Positions 36,262 through 49,300 of a DNA stretch of 64,000 nt are shown piece by piece (the first letter of the stretch is position 1; each line of letters begins with the position of its first letter). The translations under genes were made by a program, and so were the position numbers. The notes beneath the pieces were generated by a model that did no database searches, was not told the origin of the DNA, and saw nothing but the letters and a program-made list of their open reading frames with translations. Source of the stretch: Mytilisepta virgata (Eukaryota > Mollusca > Bivalvia > Mytilida > Mytilidae); NCBI GenBank assembly GCA_028015205.1, contig CM051515.1:11488001-11552000 (forward strand), given 5' to 3'.

Positions 36262-39200
36262 ATGCATCTTTCAGTAGTAGTTTTTAGTGTAGTGACTGTG
36301 CTGTGTGCTACAGGTAAATACTGATTAGATTTACTTTTTGGGGGGAATAATTTTATCGCTATTCATTGTCGTCGTCGATTATTGTATATGTCGTCATTAT
36401 TTATTTAAAACGTTTTGGGGGCATATTATTTAGCCCCTGTGCGTCTGTCTGCATAGAGGGTTTACGGTTTTGTTCTGATTGTAGAAATGTTTTTATTATG
36501 AAGAATGATTTTTCACATATTAAAAGTTTGCTTAATTTTAGAATTTCAATTTTTGTCAATTTTTCAAACAAACAAAAACATGACGGGTTTTTAAAACTAA
36601 TTAGTCATTTCCGTTATCAAATTGGCATTGGGTGTTACATATTCTGTCAGGATAATTCCTCCTACAGTTTTCAATGTAAAGGTGTCCATACTATCAGCAT
36701 TTCCGTTTTCTAAAAGTTTTCACAAAATTAGAGAAATTTGAACTGATGTTGTTCAGTTTGGTACCGCAGTTAAATAAACGGGGGGATGTTGATAGTGTGT
36801 GCTGGGACATATATGTACTGCTGTCTAGTTAATATAAACATCGATGCTCAAACATCATCCAAAAATAATGTATTTTTCAATCTGTTTTTACCTGCTGGTA
36901 ATCTAAACAATCATAACGAAATGTTCTAAAATAATGTATATGAAACTAAGTTGCCAACAGTGATCAGACCAAACTTCGTAAAAATGTCCGTTGTGCAACT
37001 TCGACGTTCGTCCTCAACTCCCGAATGTTTGGGTCTGTACATAGTACTTATGCATGCATTTGTCGTGAAAATAAGCATAACTGGTGTTCCATAGATACTA
37101 TAACTAAAAGAATAACTTATCTCTCTTATTCATAACCATTGGTTGTGGTTAAATTTGTTTTAAAAATCTGAGTAATTTTATAATTTGGGGAATGTGATTC
37201 GATGGAATCATTCACATTTGATTCGTATGTATACATACAATTATTATTGGAAAATCGTTTCCGAACTAATATTGGCTATGAAAGGGATTGAAAATGAGTT
37301 CGGAATTTATTTTGCAGCTATACTCATGGGTAATTAACTAGAAATAATATTGCAGAGAATCACATTGTTGGATTCTTGAAATAAAACAGAATATAATGAG
37401 AATATTGAACATTATCAATTGTTATGCATAAGAGAGGTAAGCAGGCATGTAAAAGAGAATTGTTAATTCATTTTTCTCGTATCATTATGTGTGGAGAATT
37501 TTCTTTGATATGGACTTATGAGTTATGAACTACACATTTACGTTTGTGTGGCCCTAGTGAGTATGTATGCCACTTGGTGTGGCCCTACTGATTTTGTATG
37601 CCACATGGTATACCATTCGGTATAATAATTGGAAAACCACTTGGTATGCTACTGTGCATGTTACTTTCTATACCATACATGTAATCTTTTATACCACACA
37701 CACACAAACACAGTGTATTGTACTGGGTATGATGTTTACAATTTGCGATTTTGTCCAGGTTATAACCTGTATGACACAAAAGTACAAGATACAATCTGTA
37801 GAAAAATGGTCAACACATGTTATAGCCTGCAAAAAATTTGGCCAAAAATATGTTTCAACTTGTAAAACTTTTCAACTGAAAAAAATTGTAATAGAAACGA
37901 TGATATTTTGTAAGTATGAACGCATATTACATGTATTATTATAATAATATTATAGCCACAGTGAAATATGATAAAATGACACTATTATCATAACTATTAT
38001 AAGTTTTATATTAGATTATTTTTATTAGGAAGCTAAGAACGATACAAACTATCAGATAAATTTCTATTGACTATTCATTCTTAAAGTAATTTAACATAGA
38101 AACTTATGGGGAAAAGCTGTAAGATTGTCTCCTCTGAAACCAATAAGTCAGCTTAAAGCATGCAAGGCATAGATGGAGCTTGAATAATCCATTTCCAAAA
38201 TTTTTCAACTTCAACTTTTTCCAAAAGCCGCCATCAGTGGGTATAGTTTAGCATAGGTACATATGGGAAGGATTTGTGACAAGCTTCTCCCCTGAATCAG
38301 TGTGTCATTTGGAACCAAACATTACAGTGGTTTACTTTCATTCTCAACCTTCAAAATTGTCTTAGGTGACCCCAACTTGCATCCGGAATAGCCAACGTGT
38401 TTAACATAGGACCCCTTTGGAAAAATGGATAGAAAAACTTCATAAACTTCTCTGAAACCACCTGACAATTTTTAAAATTGCTGTTCAGGCATGATATCAG
38501 TCGTTCATTATAGCATGGGGTAGGAATATTTTTATCTAGATGGCTGGTGTTTATAAAATAGAACTTTATCATAACATCAGTAGTCTGGGACATATACTAC
38601 TCGAAATGGCAAGTGCAGTTGAAACTTTATTTCAGTTACTTTTCTTAGTATCCAGTCTTTATCCCAAAAATGAATGTTCACTGTCTTTGATGGAATCGAA
38701 GTCATTGGATACAATTTTGGAAGTGGGCCATTCAAGTTCCACCCATTGATTTTTATAAATTGTTCTCATAATTTCTATATCGAATTAACTTTTCAAAATT
38801 AAGAAATAGTTTGCAGTAATAACAAACACCTTTCAGCACTAACAATCAATGGAACATAGCTAGGATGTTATTCTCTGATAGTTTGTATCATTCAAAATTA
38901 CAATTATGCAAAACTTTTTAAGTATTGTTTTGAAGCCATCCATTTGAAAGTCATGATAATGGTGTGTCAATTTATTATATTTCACTCTGGTTACAATGAT
39001 ATCATAATACATACAAAATATGAAAATTTGCTATAAAAAGTTGTACCAGTTGAAACATATTTTTGGCCAAATTTTGTACAGGTCATAACTTGTATAGATC
39101 ATTTTTTACAGGTTATAACTTGTATATTATGACCGATATAGTTGCATATGAACTACAAAGTTCATATGCAACTATATCGGTCATAATTAGGTTAGGTAAC

Positions 39201-40920
39201 TTTGTTTAGACTTATTGACTGGTTACCCAATTATCTTGTACTGGCCCCGGCCCCGTTCATGCCAGGCATTTATCGTACTTCGATAACTCTGTATTGATTA
39301 TAGCACGCACCCCTCGTCTTCACTTTAAAATACTTTTCATTTGAAATTTGTTGTAACATTTTACATGGATTGAAATTGTGACCATTATTTATATGAAATT
39401 TATCACCAATTATACAAACTGGCAAAAGTATATAATAACACGTAATAAAGGGTTACGGTTTTATTGTCATTTTTTTTTATTATATTTTTATCTGGGTAAT
39501 TTTAATTACATGTAAAGAAATTTGTTCTCTGCAATTAACATGGTGTGTTTCAGGTAATTATAACTAATTAACGATTTGACATGTATATTGTACCTTGACT
39601 GTCCGGATCTATAATCTATATCGACCCTTGACGAGGATACGTTAATATGCACTACAATTGGAAACTACACACTTATTAATAAGTTATTAATATGTTATAT
39701 ATTCAAACATAATCGTTTGTTTCCGATGCAAATATGAAATTGAAAATCATTAAATTTTTGTATTTTCGCGCCTAGTGCCATTTCCTGTCATCGTTACCAT
39801 CTTGAAAAATAATACTAGTAACAGATTTTCCGAAAATAGCTAGTTTTCAAACCAATTTGGAAGGAATATAATAAAAAATTAAATTATTGCATTTACGATA
39901 TTTCAAAAATTTATAAATGTATTAATTAGCATATAGCATCAAAATTTTCCTTTCAGTTTTGGTTAAATCGCAATTTTATGTTAAAAACGACAAAGAAGCC
40001 AATTTATCGGAGTTGGATGATTTAACAGTATGGACTTAACGAGAAAATAAGACAAAATTTTCAAAAGCATTTGGAAAAGATAAGACCAAAATTTAAACTT
40101 TTCCAAATAGCATAAATATATTTCTAAACATATGAGGAAGTACTATATAGCACCAAAATTTTTTGATCACGAACTAAAAGTAGTTTATTTTATTGATTCC
40201 TGATCGCCCATGTGCATTTCTATACAATTTACTTGGGCATGGTATAGGTGATGTGTGACGTCACCAAAGTCACGTGATGACTTCTATAGTTGGATATGTA
40301 CATGTACAGAATCGCAACTTGTCCACAACTTGTTCACAACTTGTACACAACAGATATACTAATAAATATTCTGCGTAGTATAATACTTTTATGCCCCTTG
40401 GTATTTCAGGTAATATTATATGGTATTTTTATGAGTATTTAAAATAATGATAGATGGAAAATTATCGTGTATTTCATTCAGGTTAACTTTCCTTTAAAAA
40501 ATCATATTATAATTAATGGATTTTTGAAAGTTAATTAATTAGAATTTTGAATGAATCCGTATGCACAATAAAATGTATCACAAAATACCGAAATATATTT
40601 GCACTGTATGGCTATTTCGTGATATAAGATATGGAAAAATAGTTTGCATTTTCTATCTAGGTATATCACGATCGGAGACAGATTTCAATGAAGATCTTAA
40701 AAGAGATTTGCTAAAAATATCAGGCCCAAAAGGAGATGTAGAACGTGAAATTAAAAATGACCGTACAAGAAATTCTCCAGAAGGCGGTGGTCTTAAAAGA
40801 GGCGGGATTCCAGGTCCTTGGAACGCTGGTTCTCGAAATGGAGGTGGTCTTAAAAGAGGCGGGATTCCAGGTCCTTGGAACGCTGGTTCTCGAAATGGAG
40901 GTGGTCTTAAAAGAGATTAG
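36262..40920 (+). CDS. Secreted prohormone-like precursor with two identical KR-ended repeats
   Basis: Two exons, 36262-36313 (donor gtaaat) and 40661-40920 (acceptor tctatctag), join in phase 1 to give 103 residues. Residues 1-18 (MHLSVVVFSVVTVLCATG) are a signal peptide. Then come an acidic/basic spacer with an LKR site, and two perfect head-to-tail copies of GGIPGPWNAGSRNGGGLKR (57-bp units at 40801-40857 and 40858-40914), preceded by GGGLKR and followed by Asp and stop. Lys-Arg pairs bordering repeats are the usual prohormone-convertase pattern of neuropeptide precursors. The predicted peptides would end in Leu with no amidating Gly. There are no Cys in the mature part. No known peptide family is recognised. 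The mirror copy at 15127-20009 lies divergently, so this is an inverted gene pair. The 4.3-kb intron contains a foldback element. The alternative frame through exon 2 is also open but lacks the signal peptide. Confidence 0.65.
37735..39190. mobile_element. Foldback-like element, ~1.45 kb, right arm only
   Basis: The two halves are complementary over several hundred bases: 37735-37870 with 39035-39130 (shared core AATTTGGCCAAAAATATGTT), 37965-38010 with 38950-39000 (GTGAAATAT, ATTATCAT), and 38035-38060 with 38880-38905 (GATACAAACTATCAGA). It ends in a perfect 29-bp palindrome. No coding. It sits in the block absent from the left arm. Confidence 0.65.
39126..39187. repeat. Perfect 29-bp palindrome with 4-base loop
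   Basis: ATTATGACCGATATAGTTGC continues to CATATGAACT; after ACAA the exact complement follows (39159-39187). Confidence 0.97.
39191..40365. other. Right-arm-only non-coding block
   Basis: This is the remainder of the ~2.6 kb absent from the left arm, inside the precursor-gene intron. It has small CACAACTTGT repeats at 40320-40350. No gene is seen. Confidence 0.5.
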
Positions 40921-41131
40921 TCAGCAGCAGGCGATCGTCAAAGGATGGAAAGAGTTCATTTCAAATAAAATGAAATTTTAGACAATTTTAAATCATTCAC
41001 TTTAATTGTTCAGTATAAAATTATTTCACAGACATAATTATTTGGTGTTATATACTTGATTATGACCAAGTACTATTATGTAGGTATATTATCTGTTACC
41101 AATGTTTATATCTTTAAAATTGTTTCAATAG

Positions 41132-41340
41132 GTTCTGGAAGTACGATGTCCGAGCTCACACCATATATAAAACCGGAAAAATTGCCGATTCCGTCCAGAA
41201 TCGGCATTTATCAATGTTTTATGCCTAATAAAGTTATTTCCGAACAAGAAAAAAAAGACCTGCGTCGCATGCAAATAAAAGAATTTTTAGCACCCACTGT
41301 TCTCAGTTTCCATAAGACTCAACGTTATCCACCATTGTAA
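41132..41340 (+). CDS. Possible alternative or additional terminal exon, unknown product
   Basis: After a good acceptor (gtttcaatag) the + strand is open for 69 codons: GSGSTMSELTPYIKPEKLPI, then IYQCFMPNKVISEQEKKDLR, then EFLAPTVLSFHKTQ and a stop. Entry phase is 1, the same as exon 2 of the precursor gene, so signal exon 36262-36313 could splice directly to it. It lies 50 bp outside the right limit of the inverted duplication, so the left copy lacks it. Composition is protein-like (acidic/basic with one Cys), but I recognise no family. It could equally belong to a separate gene. Confidence 0.4.
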
Positions 41341-42555
41341 GATTTATCTTTGAATGTAGTGGGTTATTCTGTATTGATCTAATTAGCAAAAGAAAAACGG
41401 TTATATTTTATTTCTTTCTCGGATCACCCAAAAAGGGAAGGTGCACATCTACAATAAAATCAGAATAACTGCGAAATTTCAGAAATGCCAGGTAAAAGGT
41501 GTCGGAGTTTCAGATTACAAAAACTAGGTACCCTTCTAACCAAATGCGAATAAAAAAGTTCAACAAATGATAAATGTGACAATTTTTTCTCAAATCTCTC
41601 TAAAAGGGGTGGTGCACATTTTCAATGTTTTCACTATAAGTGTGCAGGTTTACAAACTATAATCTTAACTTGTCTTGACCAATCTCGATTGACTGCAAGA
41701 CGATATATCTTGATTTTGTTTGGAAATATGGTTGTGCAGATAATCAAGCTAAATATGAATAAACAAGACCAGAATGGAAATTTCAGACAAATTATGCATT
41801 ACTACTGTTGTGATTCCAATTCAAAGTTGAATACGAATGTAGCACCATCTATCATTTTGTGTGTCGTCTATGTTGAAACCATGAGTCAATTAAATCCGTG
41901 ATTCCTAGTCAATCGACATGAATAAGATAATGAAATAACTATTTTCTCTGTCTCTTTTTCGCGGTTCATCTCTTACTGCAAACATTTTAAAAATAAAACT
42001 GTCGCGAAAAGGCTCCGGTTTACAGTACCTGACTACCTATTGTCATGATATGTACAAAACAAACATATGCTATTCTTCTTCTTGGTATTGCAATAAGGTT
42101 TTAGTATCTTTCTGAATCTCAGCAATTTGAAATATTTTCAGTGAACGAAATGTGAAACCAAGTCGAATACATTATGAAATGGATGAAAAATATTATCAAA
42201 CATCTTGTTTGAAACCTCTTGAACAGTGATTCAGAATCAAACTTATATATTCAGTTCTTAGGAAGGCATCTGCCGCCAAAATAGACGTATGCCTAACATA
42301 GGATCTGATTGAAAATTTGTTTAAAGAATTTGGTGTAAAACAATTGTGACATTTAAAAGAAGACTTTAAAGGGGTTTTCATTGGATTGATAACATTCAAA
42401 CTATATCTCATGGTTGTGTCTGTTAAGAACACTTATTTTAGTCAACACAGTTACTTTCCATAACAAGTAATTTTCCCAAAAAATTACGTATTTATTTCTA
42501 ATTAATTCTTTAAAAACATCAAACGTCTCTATTAATTATTTTGTTAGATCATTGT
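41341..42555. other. No gene seen
   Basis: Intergenic A+T-rich sequence between the right arm and the next repeat. Short frames have no support. Confidence 0.5.
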
Positions 42556-42559
42556 TCTC

Positions 42560-42985
42560 TATTCAATACTAGCAAGACACCTATGGTGGATCACGGGAGC
42601 TCAACCCATAGACTGCCTAGCGCGTACCCATGATTGGCGGATTGGAGAGAACATCTTGTTTGGGGGTTGTTAGGTCATAATACGGAAAGTCTGACCGCGG
42701 ACCATAGTGATTAACGTGTTTGGAGAATGCCACGCTCCCTGCTCGTTATTTAAAGACCTTTTCGGTAGTTTACGAAATAGAGTAGGTTAATGGCCGGTAG
42801 AGACAGCTAAATAACCCGACCCTATCCAAACATCCACCGATTTACAGTGGCAGTCAAAATTGGTTCCTGTTTGTTTCCCCTCTCAACTATTTGAATTGTT
42901 TGATTAATTGTTGAATTGGTTCTCATTCTGAAGAAGCATGACATATTTGCCAGTGGACTTTAAAAAAAATTAATCAATCAATCTG
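42560..42985 (+). mobile_element. SINE-like repeat with ATCAATCA tail
   Basis: A G+C-richer ~400-bp block (ATGGTGGATCACGGGAGCTC, GGTAGAGACAGCTAAATAAC) ends with CTGAAGAAGCATGACATATT, then TTGCCAGTGGAC and ATCAATCAATC. The tail is repeated at 8765-8820. The head type is not identified. Confidence 0.5.
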
Positions 42986-43391
42986 TTTCGTAACTGTAGG
43001 CTAGTATTTACGTATTCTAGTATTCGTCCTATCCACAAACATATGACAAGACCGCCAAGTATAGCCGAACTTTGTCCTGTGATTAGACGCAGTAACTTAA
43101 ATATGATACTGAAACCTCACATTACTATTTACTTTGTTTACAGTCTAATAATAAAAAATATGATAATTATAATAAATCTGATATAATAATAAAAACGCAG
43201 TTTAATGCCGGATCGTGTGGAAACAAATATAAAAAAAAATCGTTCCAAAACATTAATCAATATACTGTTCGTTCAAAGTTTTATTATCCTCTCGTAAACA
43301 TTGCATTCGTGCTTGTCGTTTTGGAATTCGATTTCATTCTTCCAGTTCGTCATCACAAAGGACTACTCATAGTTTGATATTATGATAGAAA

Positions 43392-46300
43392 ATGGCTACT
43401 TCCACCATATGTTTCCTTCTCTGTTCAGGTAAAGTCTTGTGTGTTAATATTTAGAATGATGGCAATACGGCAGTTACATGATTTCTTTTCACGGAATGTT
43501 TAGGTTCTTATTTTTATACAATTTACTAAATTTTGAAACATATGTTTAATTTTTTTCGTAAAAATATTTTTTTAATAATATTTTCTGGATTATCTGAACA
43601 TTAATAAAAAACGGGAATATCAACAATGACATATTAATAAATTAACGATATCCAGTCGACAGAGCTTCAGACAAGAAATAACATAAAAAACACAAAGAAA
43701 ACACCAGACGATCAGGATATTCTGATTTGGTACAGACACTGAAAAGTGGTGGGGTTACACCGGTTTTATGGGTACCTAAACCTCACCATTGTCTATCCTG
43801 AAACTCTGAGCTATGAAAAATACTATAAAAACCAAATTGTTTGACTTGGTACTGACACCGAACAGAAAAGTTGTTAAACTGGTTTACTGGTATACAACGC
43901 GTGACAAAACTACGCAGCGCACGAGCTGTATAGTTATAGCTATAGTTCACAAGTGCTTTATTTCTGGTATTTCAAATCAGCGGTTAGTTATACTTTTTAT
44001 TACATTTTACAGAATCTAGCATTTTAGCAGAAATAAATTGAAATAAAATGGACTATATGCCTTTTGATATCTCTCTGTCGCAATTGTGACGTCGCTTCCT
44101 AGAGCGAAATACCGGCTTTTCTTTTCACACGTGATTTTCCAGATTTTCTTTCATTCTGATATTACGGTAAATCACCGGTTACAATGTGATAATCCCTTAT
44201 CTATCCGGACCCTCTGGTGTATAAGACAAGCTTTAAATGCCAATATAGTATAATTGCTAACAAAGTTGCCGCTAGCTAGAACTTATTCAAGTCCCCCGAA
44301 AATCAAAATAAAGTCAAAACAATAATCAGTCCATTGGAGATCAAAATAACCAAATAACAATTGTCCAAAAACATACCCGCGACGAAAAATAAGTTAAAAA
44401 ACAAACTCGGATACCAAATTCCGTGCGTAGAATGTGCTGGATTAGCCTTCATCATGTACACTCGTGACCAGAACATAGGAAAACAAATAATTAAAAAATA
44501 ATAAATAAATAAATAAATAAATAAAAAAAAGACAATTTTTAAAAATAAATAAAATTATTAAATGAAAGTAAATAAGACATTTTGATATTTAGTGATTGCT
44601 CAGTATTAAAAGGATAAACCGTAAACCTCTTGCTTTCAACTTTTTGGATATCTAGTTGAACATGGGATAGATATAGATGAGACTTTAGTCCATTCAAAAT
44701 ATATAACATCGATCAAATTTCCAATCACTAGTGTTCAAGGGCAACAAAGCTCCCCTAGACTAAAACAGAAATATAAAAAAAGCAAATTAAAAAGGTTTTA
44801 CACACTAGGGTATTAGGATAGATAAGCGTCGTTAGGGTATCCATGAAACCAGTTTAATCCCAACATTGTTCATGTTATTTTTGTCCGAGGTTCTATCTCT
44901 TGAGTGGAATTGATATAAGTATGATATTGTTGACCTTTCTTATTATCTGTTTTCTATTGTTATTTATCAAAAAAGGGAAAGATCGAAAAATTTATTTTAA
45001 TAGCTCTCGGTCTTTTTTACCTTTCAATTCAATCCAATTCAAATATTTATTTTTTACGTTTTTTGTGTCAATAAATTATGGTCACTTATTCTTCACAGGA
45101 CTACATTTATATAGACATATCAGGCTTTGTGTGATATTTAATTTTGAAGAGGGACAGATTTATTTTTACACTTCTGTCTTTTTACAGCAGTTGGCCTACA
45201 GCTATGCCATGCTTCGTGTGAAAATTTTAACTTGGAAATGTTGACATGCTATCAGTATTTTGGAGCTCTTGAGGGGTCCAATTCCATGCTGAAAATTCCG
45301 TCAAACTATATATCGATGTGTGTGTAAGTTGACATTAAAATGCATCTCAGTGTTAATTGTAGCTTCAATTTCTAAGACATTTTAATCCATTATTTGGCCT
45401 TACTGGTCTCGTTTATTCTCTGTACACCTCACATTTATAAATGTTTTTTTATTCAACCTGACTTACAAATAAATTATACATTTTCCGATAATGTACATAT
45501 ATTGTATACGGCAAAAGAACACGTCTATATCGACCAGCAGGGAATAAAAAATATATTAATTTCATACATTTTTTAATTAATTATTAATTCAGTGTTAACA
45601 AGATTTATTAGATTACAAGGGAACGGGTCTCAAATTCTATGTGCAATTAATTTTTGTCCCATTTTCTATAATTATGTAAAAAATATTTATTATCTTATGA
45701 TCAACTTAAAGACCATTTTAAGACTTTCTTATCACGTAACTATGACTAGATCGAAGTTGTCTTAGGATGATCTTTGAACAATATTTGAACAATTGCTACA
45801 TGTAACACCCTGTTTAGATAAATATGCATTTGACAAACTGAAAGTCTTTTTGAGACATAGTTGCTCTATTTAGGACTTATATAAAACGTTTCCTAAGAAT
45901 TTGAATTTTTCTTTTATACATTAGTCAGAACAGATCATAACTCTTAATGTAGCAACCAGTGTAAATTTAAAAATCGATACACCATACAATCCAGACAACT
46001 GTCAGCTTGCTTGAAAACAATTGTAACATATTGTTTTGTTGTTACAATATCAGAATGTCATGAAAGTCTTGTCAAAACTTTACTGTTTAAAATATATTTT
46101 ATATAAAATTGTTAATAAGATTGTCTTAAGACACCTATTTTGTTGTCATAACTTAAGGATAAAATTTGGTATTCCATTTCATTTACCTGACTTAGAACTT
46201 AGATACATTTGTATCCGTTTATATCACCATACGATAAGTCTTAGTCATAAGTCATCTTCGTTATAAAATACTTAGTCTGGGCTCAGATTCTGTATTTAAC

Positions 46301-49300
46301 CTGACTTAGAAACTAAGATATCTGTTTAGATCATCATAAGAAATGTTTTATTGATAAGAAATATATCGTTGATTTGGCCTCAAATGCTGTATTTAACCTG
46401 ATTTAGGACTAAGATCATATCTGTTTAGACCATCATAAGATGTCTTATTCATAAGACATCTTCGTTTGTCTCGGCTCAGATTCTTTATTTTACGTGACTT
46501 AGAACTAAGACATCTGTTTAGACCATCATAAGAAATTTCTTAGTCATAATACATCTATTGTTAGTCTGGCCCCGGATTCTGTATTTAAACTGACTTGGGA
46601 CATAGATTATATCTGTTTAAACCATCGTAAGATATGTCTTATTCATAAGAAATCTATCCTTAGCCTGGTGTTAGATTCTGTATTTGACCTATCTTGGAAC
46701 TAAGATATCTGTTTAGACAGTCATCAGATATGTCTTATTCATAAGAAATATATCGTTAGTCTGGCCTCAGATTCTGAATTTTAACTGACTTCGACCCAGA
46801 TATCTGTTTAGACCATCATAAAATATTTTCGTTAGACTGGGCTCGCTCAGATTATTCACTTAAACTAACTTGGAATTAGATATTTGTTTATATCATCATA
46901 AGATATGTCTTATTCATAAGACATCCTCATTGGATGGGCTCAGATTCTGTATTTAACCTGACTTAGAAGTAAGATACATGTTTAGACCATCATAAGAAAT
47001 ATATCGTAAGTCTGCGCTCAGATTCTGTATTTAACTTTACTAATGAATAAGATATCTGTTTGGACCATCATAGGAATCAGACATCTTCGTTAGTCTGCAC
47101 TCAGATTCTATATTCAACCTGACTTATGACTGAGATATGTTTGGACCATCATAAGACATTTATATTCAGTTTTTCACAAAAATTGGAGTAAGTTAACAAA
47201 TTGTTTTATCGTATGTACACACTTTGACGATTGTGTGCATGCACATCAAAATACGTAGTCATCATACAGTAATTTCATTGAAGTATTTTTATCTTTAAGT
47301 GCAAGAGAAGAATTTGTCCAGTGTTTCATTGGTGTATTGAAGTCATGTCCAGATTACAAATATGTCAATCCGTACACGATGGATGAAACTGGTGTACGTA
47401 CAATGATGTACGGTACTTGTACTTACGGACAAAGTAAGTACAGATGAACCTGTGTAATCCCACACCCTAGGGGACGAGAAAAATGTTGGATTACACAGGG
47501 TGTCGGAATACTCGGGTTGTTGTTGAACTTATTAATCTTGAACAAATCTACACCTGTCAATGATTGAAGATCGATTGTACTTTAAACAGTATATAATACC
47601 AAAACAATAGGTGTGACATTTTATTAATATACACAACATTCAAATAATGCTCATAAAATAAATAATTGTCATCATCGAAATTATATCGTCATCACAAGCA
47701 TTACAGCTGACGAAAACCCTCGTTTGATTGATGTGCCTGCGATTTAGCCTTTCTTGTACAAGTGTTCTTTCTATCAAAATGAGATATTCGATCCGAATTC
47801 GGACAACATTTTTTGTTTCCAATCGCCGTCGTAACTTTCTTCCGCCGGTAATTCATTTTCTTAATATAATTGATTCCACATGTTTTATTTTCTATGGAGG
47901 CCTATTTCTGTCATCGAAATAAATTGGAGTCGAATATTGACCCATCAGATTGCTGGTATTTTATATGATATGAGTAAAGACCCTTCAGTTTGAGGAAAAT
48001 GTCAACTTAAAAAGTTTTACAAAAGAAGGTACTATGTTATGATTTCTCAGTTTTGCTATATTTAAGATCGATAACTTTACTGAGCCCACTTCTGCATATT
48101 TCTGGAACTGATTTCTTGCTGAAATAATCAGGATTCTGCTGCAATTTTACATGTACATGTATATCCCTGCGATGAACTTGGTCCAAATTTTGTAATCAAA
48201 CTTGTTGCATTTGTTCAATTACGTTAGTTTTGTGTGGAGAGGTCAGATATTACGCAAAAACCAATACAATTGTAAACAAACATTTGAGGTATCTATAAAC
48301 ATTTGAAGTCGTTCCGACTAAAGGAGACATTATTATCGATATTTTACAGCCAGTATTAAGATTTCCCTTTAGATTTTTGGTAATTAGTGTGACCCAACCG
48401 GAAATTGTAAGCACTCACACAATGCATCACTCTCTTACATTCTAAACGACTGAGGTTTATGCGGCAGACCCAATAGTCATGTTTAATGAGAAACAAAGTT
48501 AATTATCTCCCTTGACCAAGTCACCCAAGGGGGTTAACAAAATATCCTTCTTTAGCCCTGACGATTAAACTTGAAAGGGAGACAATTCCAGTCATCTCAC
48601 TTTGTTAACATGGCTCTCAATATGTCTATATACTTTATATATTTTTATTTTACTTGCAGCCGTATTGACTCAATCAATGAGGGAACTAGATTTTAAAACA
48701 AAAAAAAAAACAAATTAAAAAAATATTTTAAAGTTTTCACATTTTTTTAATAATAAGTGTGTAAAATTAAACTGTGTCAAAGCACCCTCTTTACACGATA
48801 AACAATTTCGGTAGGTTTGTGACAAAAATGACGAGAAATGTAAGGAAAAGGTAAACAATACAGACTTTAAGGAGTATGTTACTGTTTATGGGCTCAAAAT
48901 AGTACATATTTAATTTTAGAAATCATCCTTTCTCAAAAAGCAGAAATATGGCTGTAAAATATTGCAAACAAAATCATTGGACATTAATTTCATCTATAGG
49001 TTGATTTATTTTACTTTATACTCCATTTGTCCAGTAGAGTTTTGTAGAACTTTTCAGTCTGAGGCTTCTAGCCATATTATCAATTCATATCATTCATTTG
49101 TCATTAGGATGGAGTTCTATTCCAATACAGACTCTAGACTAATAATACATTTTTACCTCTTGGACAGAGCAGTCCTCTATTTTTGAAGATTGAGATTTTT
49201 CTGTCTTGTACAAGGGGTGCGAAAAAAAGCTTCACGATAAATTTCCCGCAAACAATTTAGAATGATTTGCCAACTGGGTTGTTCGTTTTTACATGGTTTT

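Larger units (their letters stand above)
26993..41079. repeat. Right arm of the giant inverted duplication
   Basis: Mirror of 14913-26765, with the anchor pairs given there. The outer limit is near 41079, where TATACTTGATTATGACCAAG is the last shared run. Extra sequence in this arm: the Crypton (30052-32452), about 370 bp near 34617-34990, and about 2.6 kb between ~37735 and ~40365 that includes a foldback element. This explains why it is longer than the left arm. Confidence 0.93.

Noticed and set aside
40745..40981. Alternative 78-codon frame through the 57-bp repeats
   Set aside because: Any 57-bp repeat stays open in more than one frame. This frame cannot join the signal exon and lacks dibasic borders.
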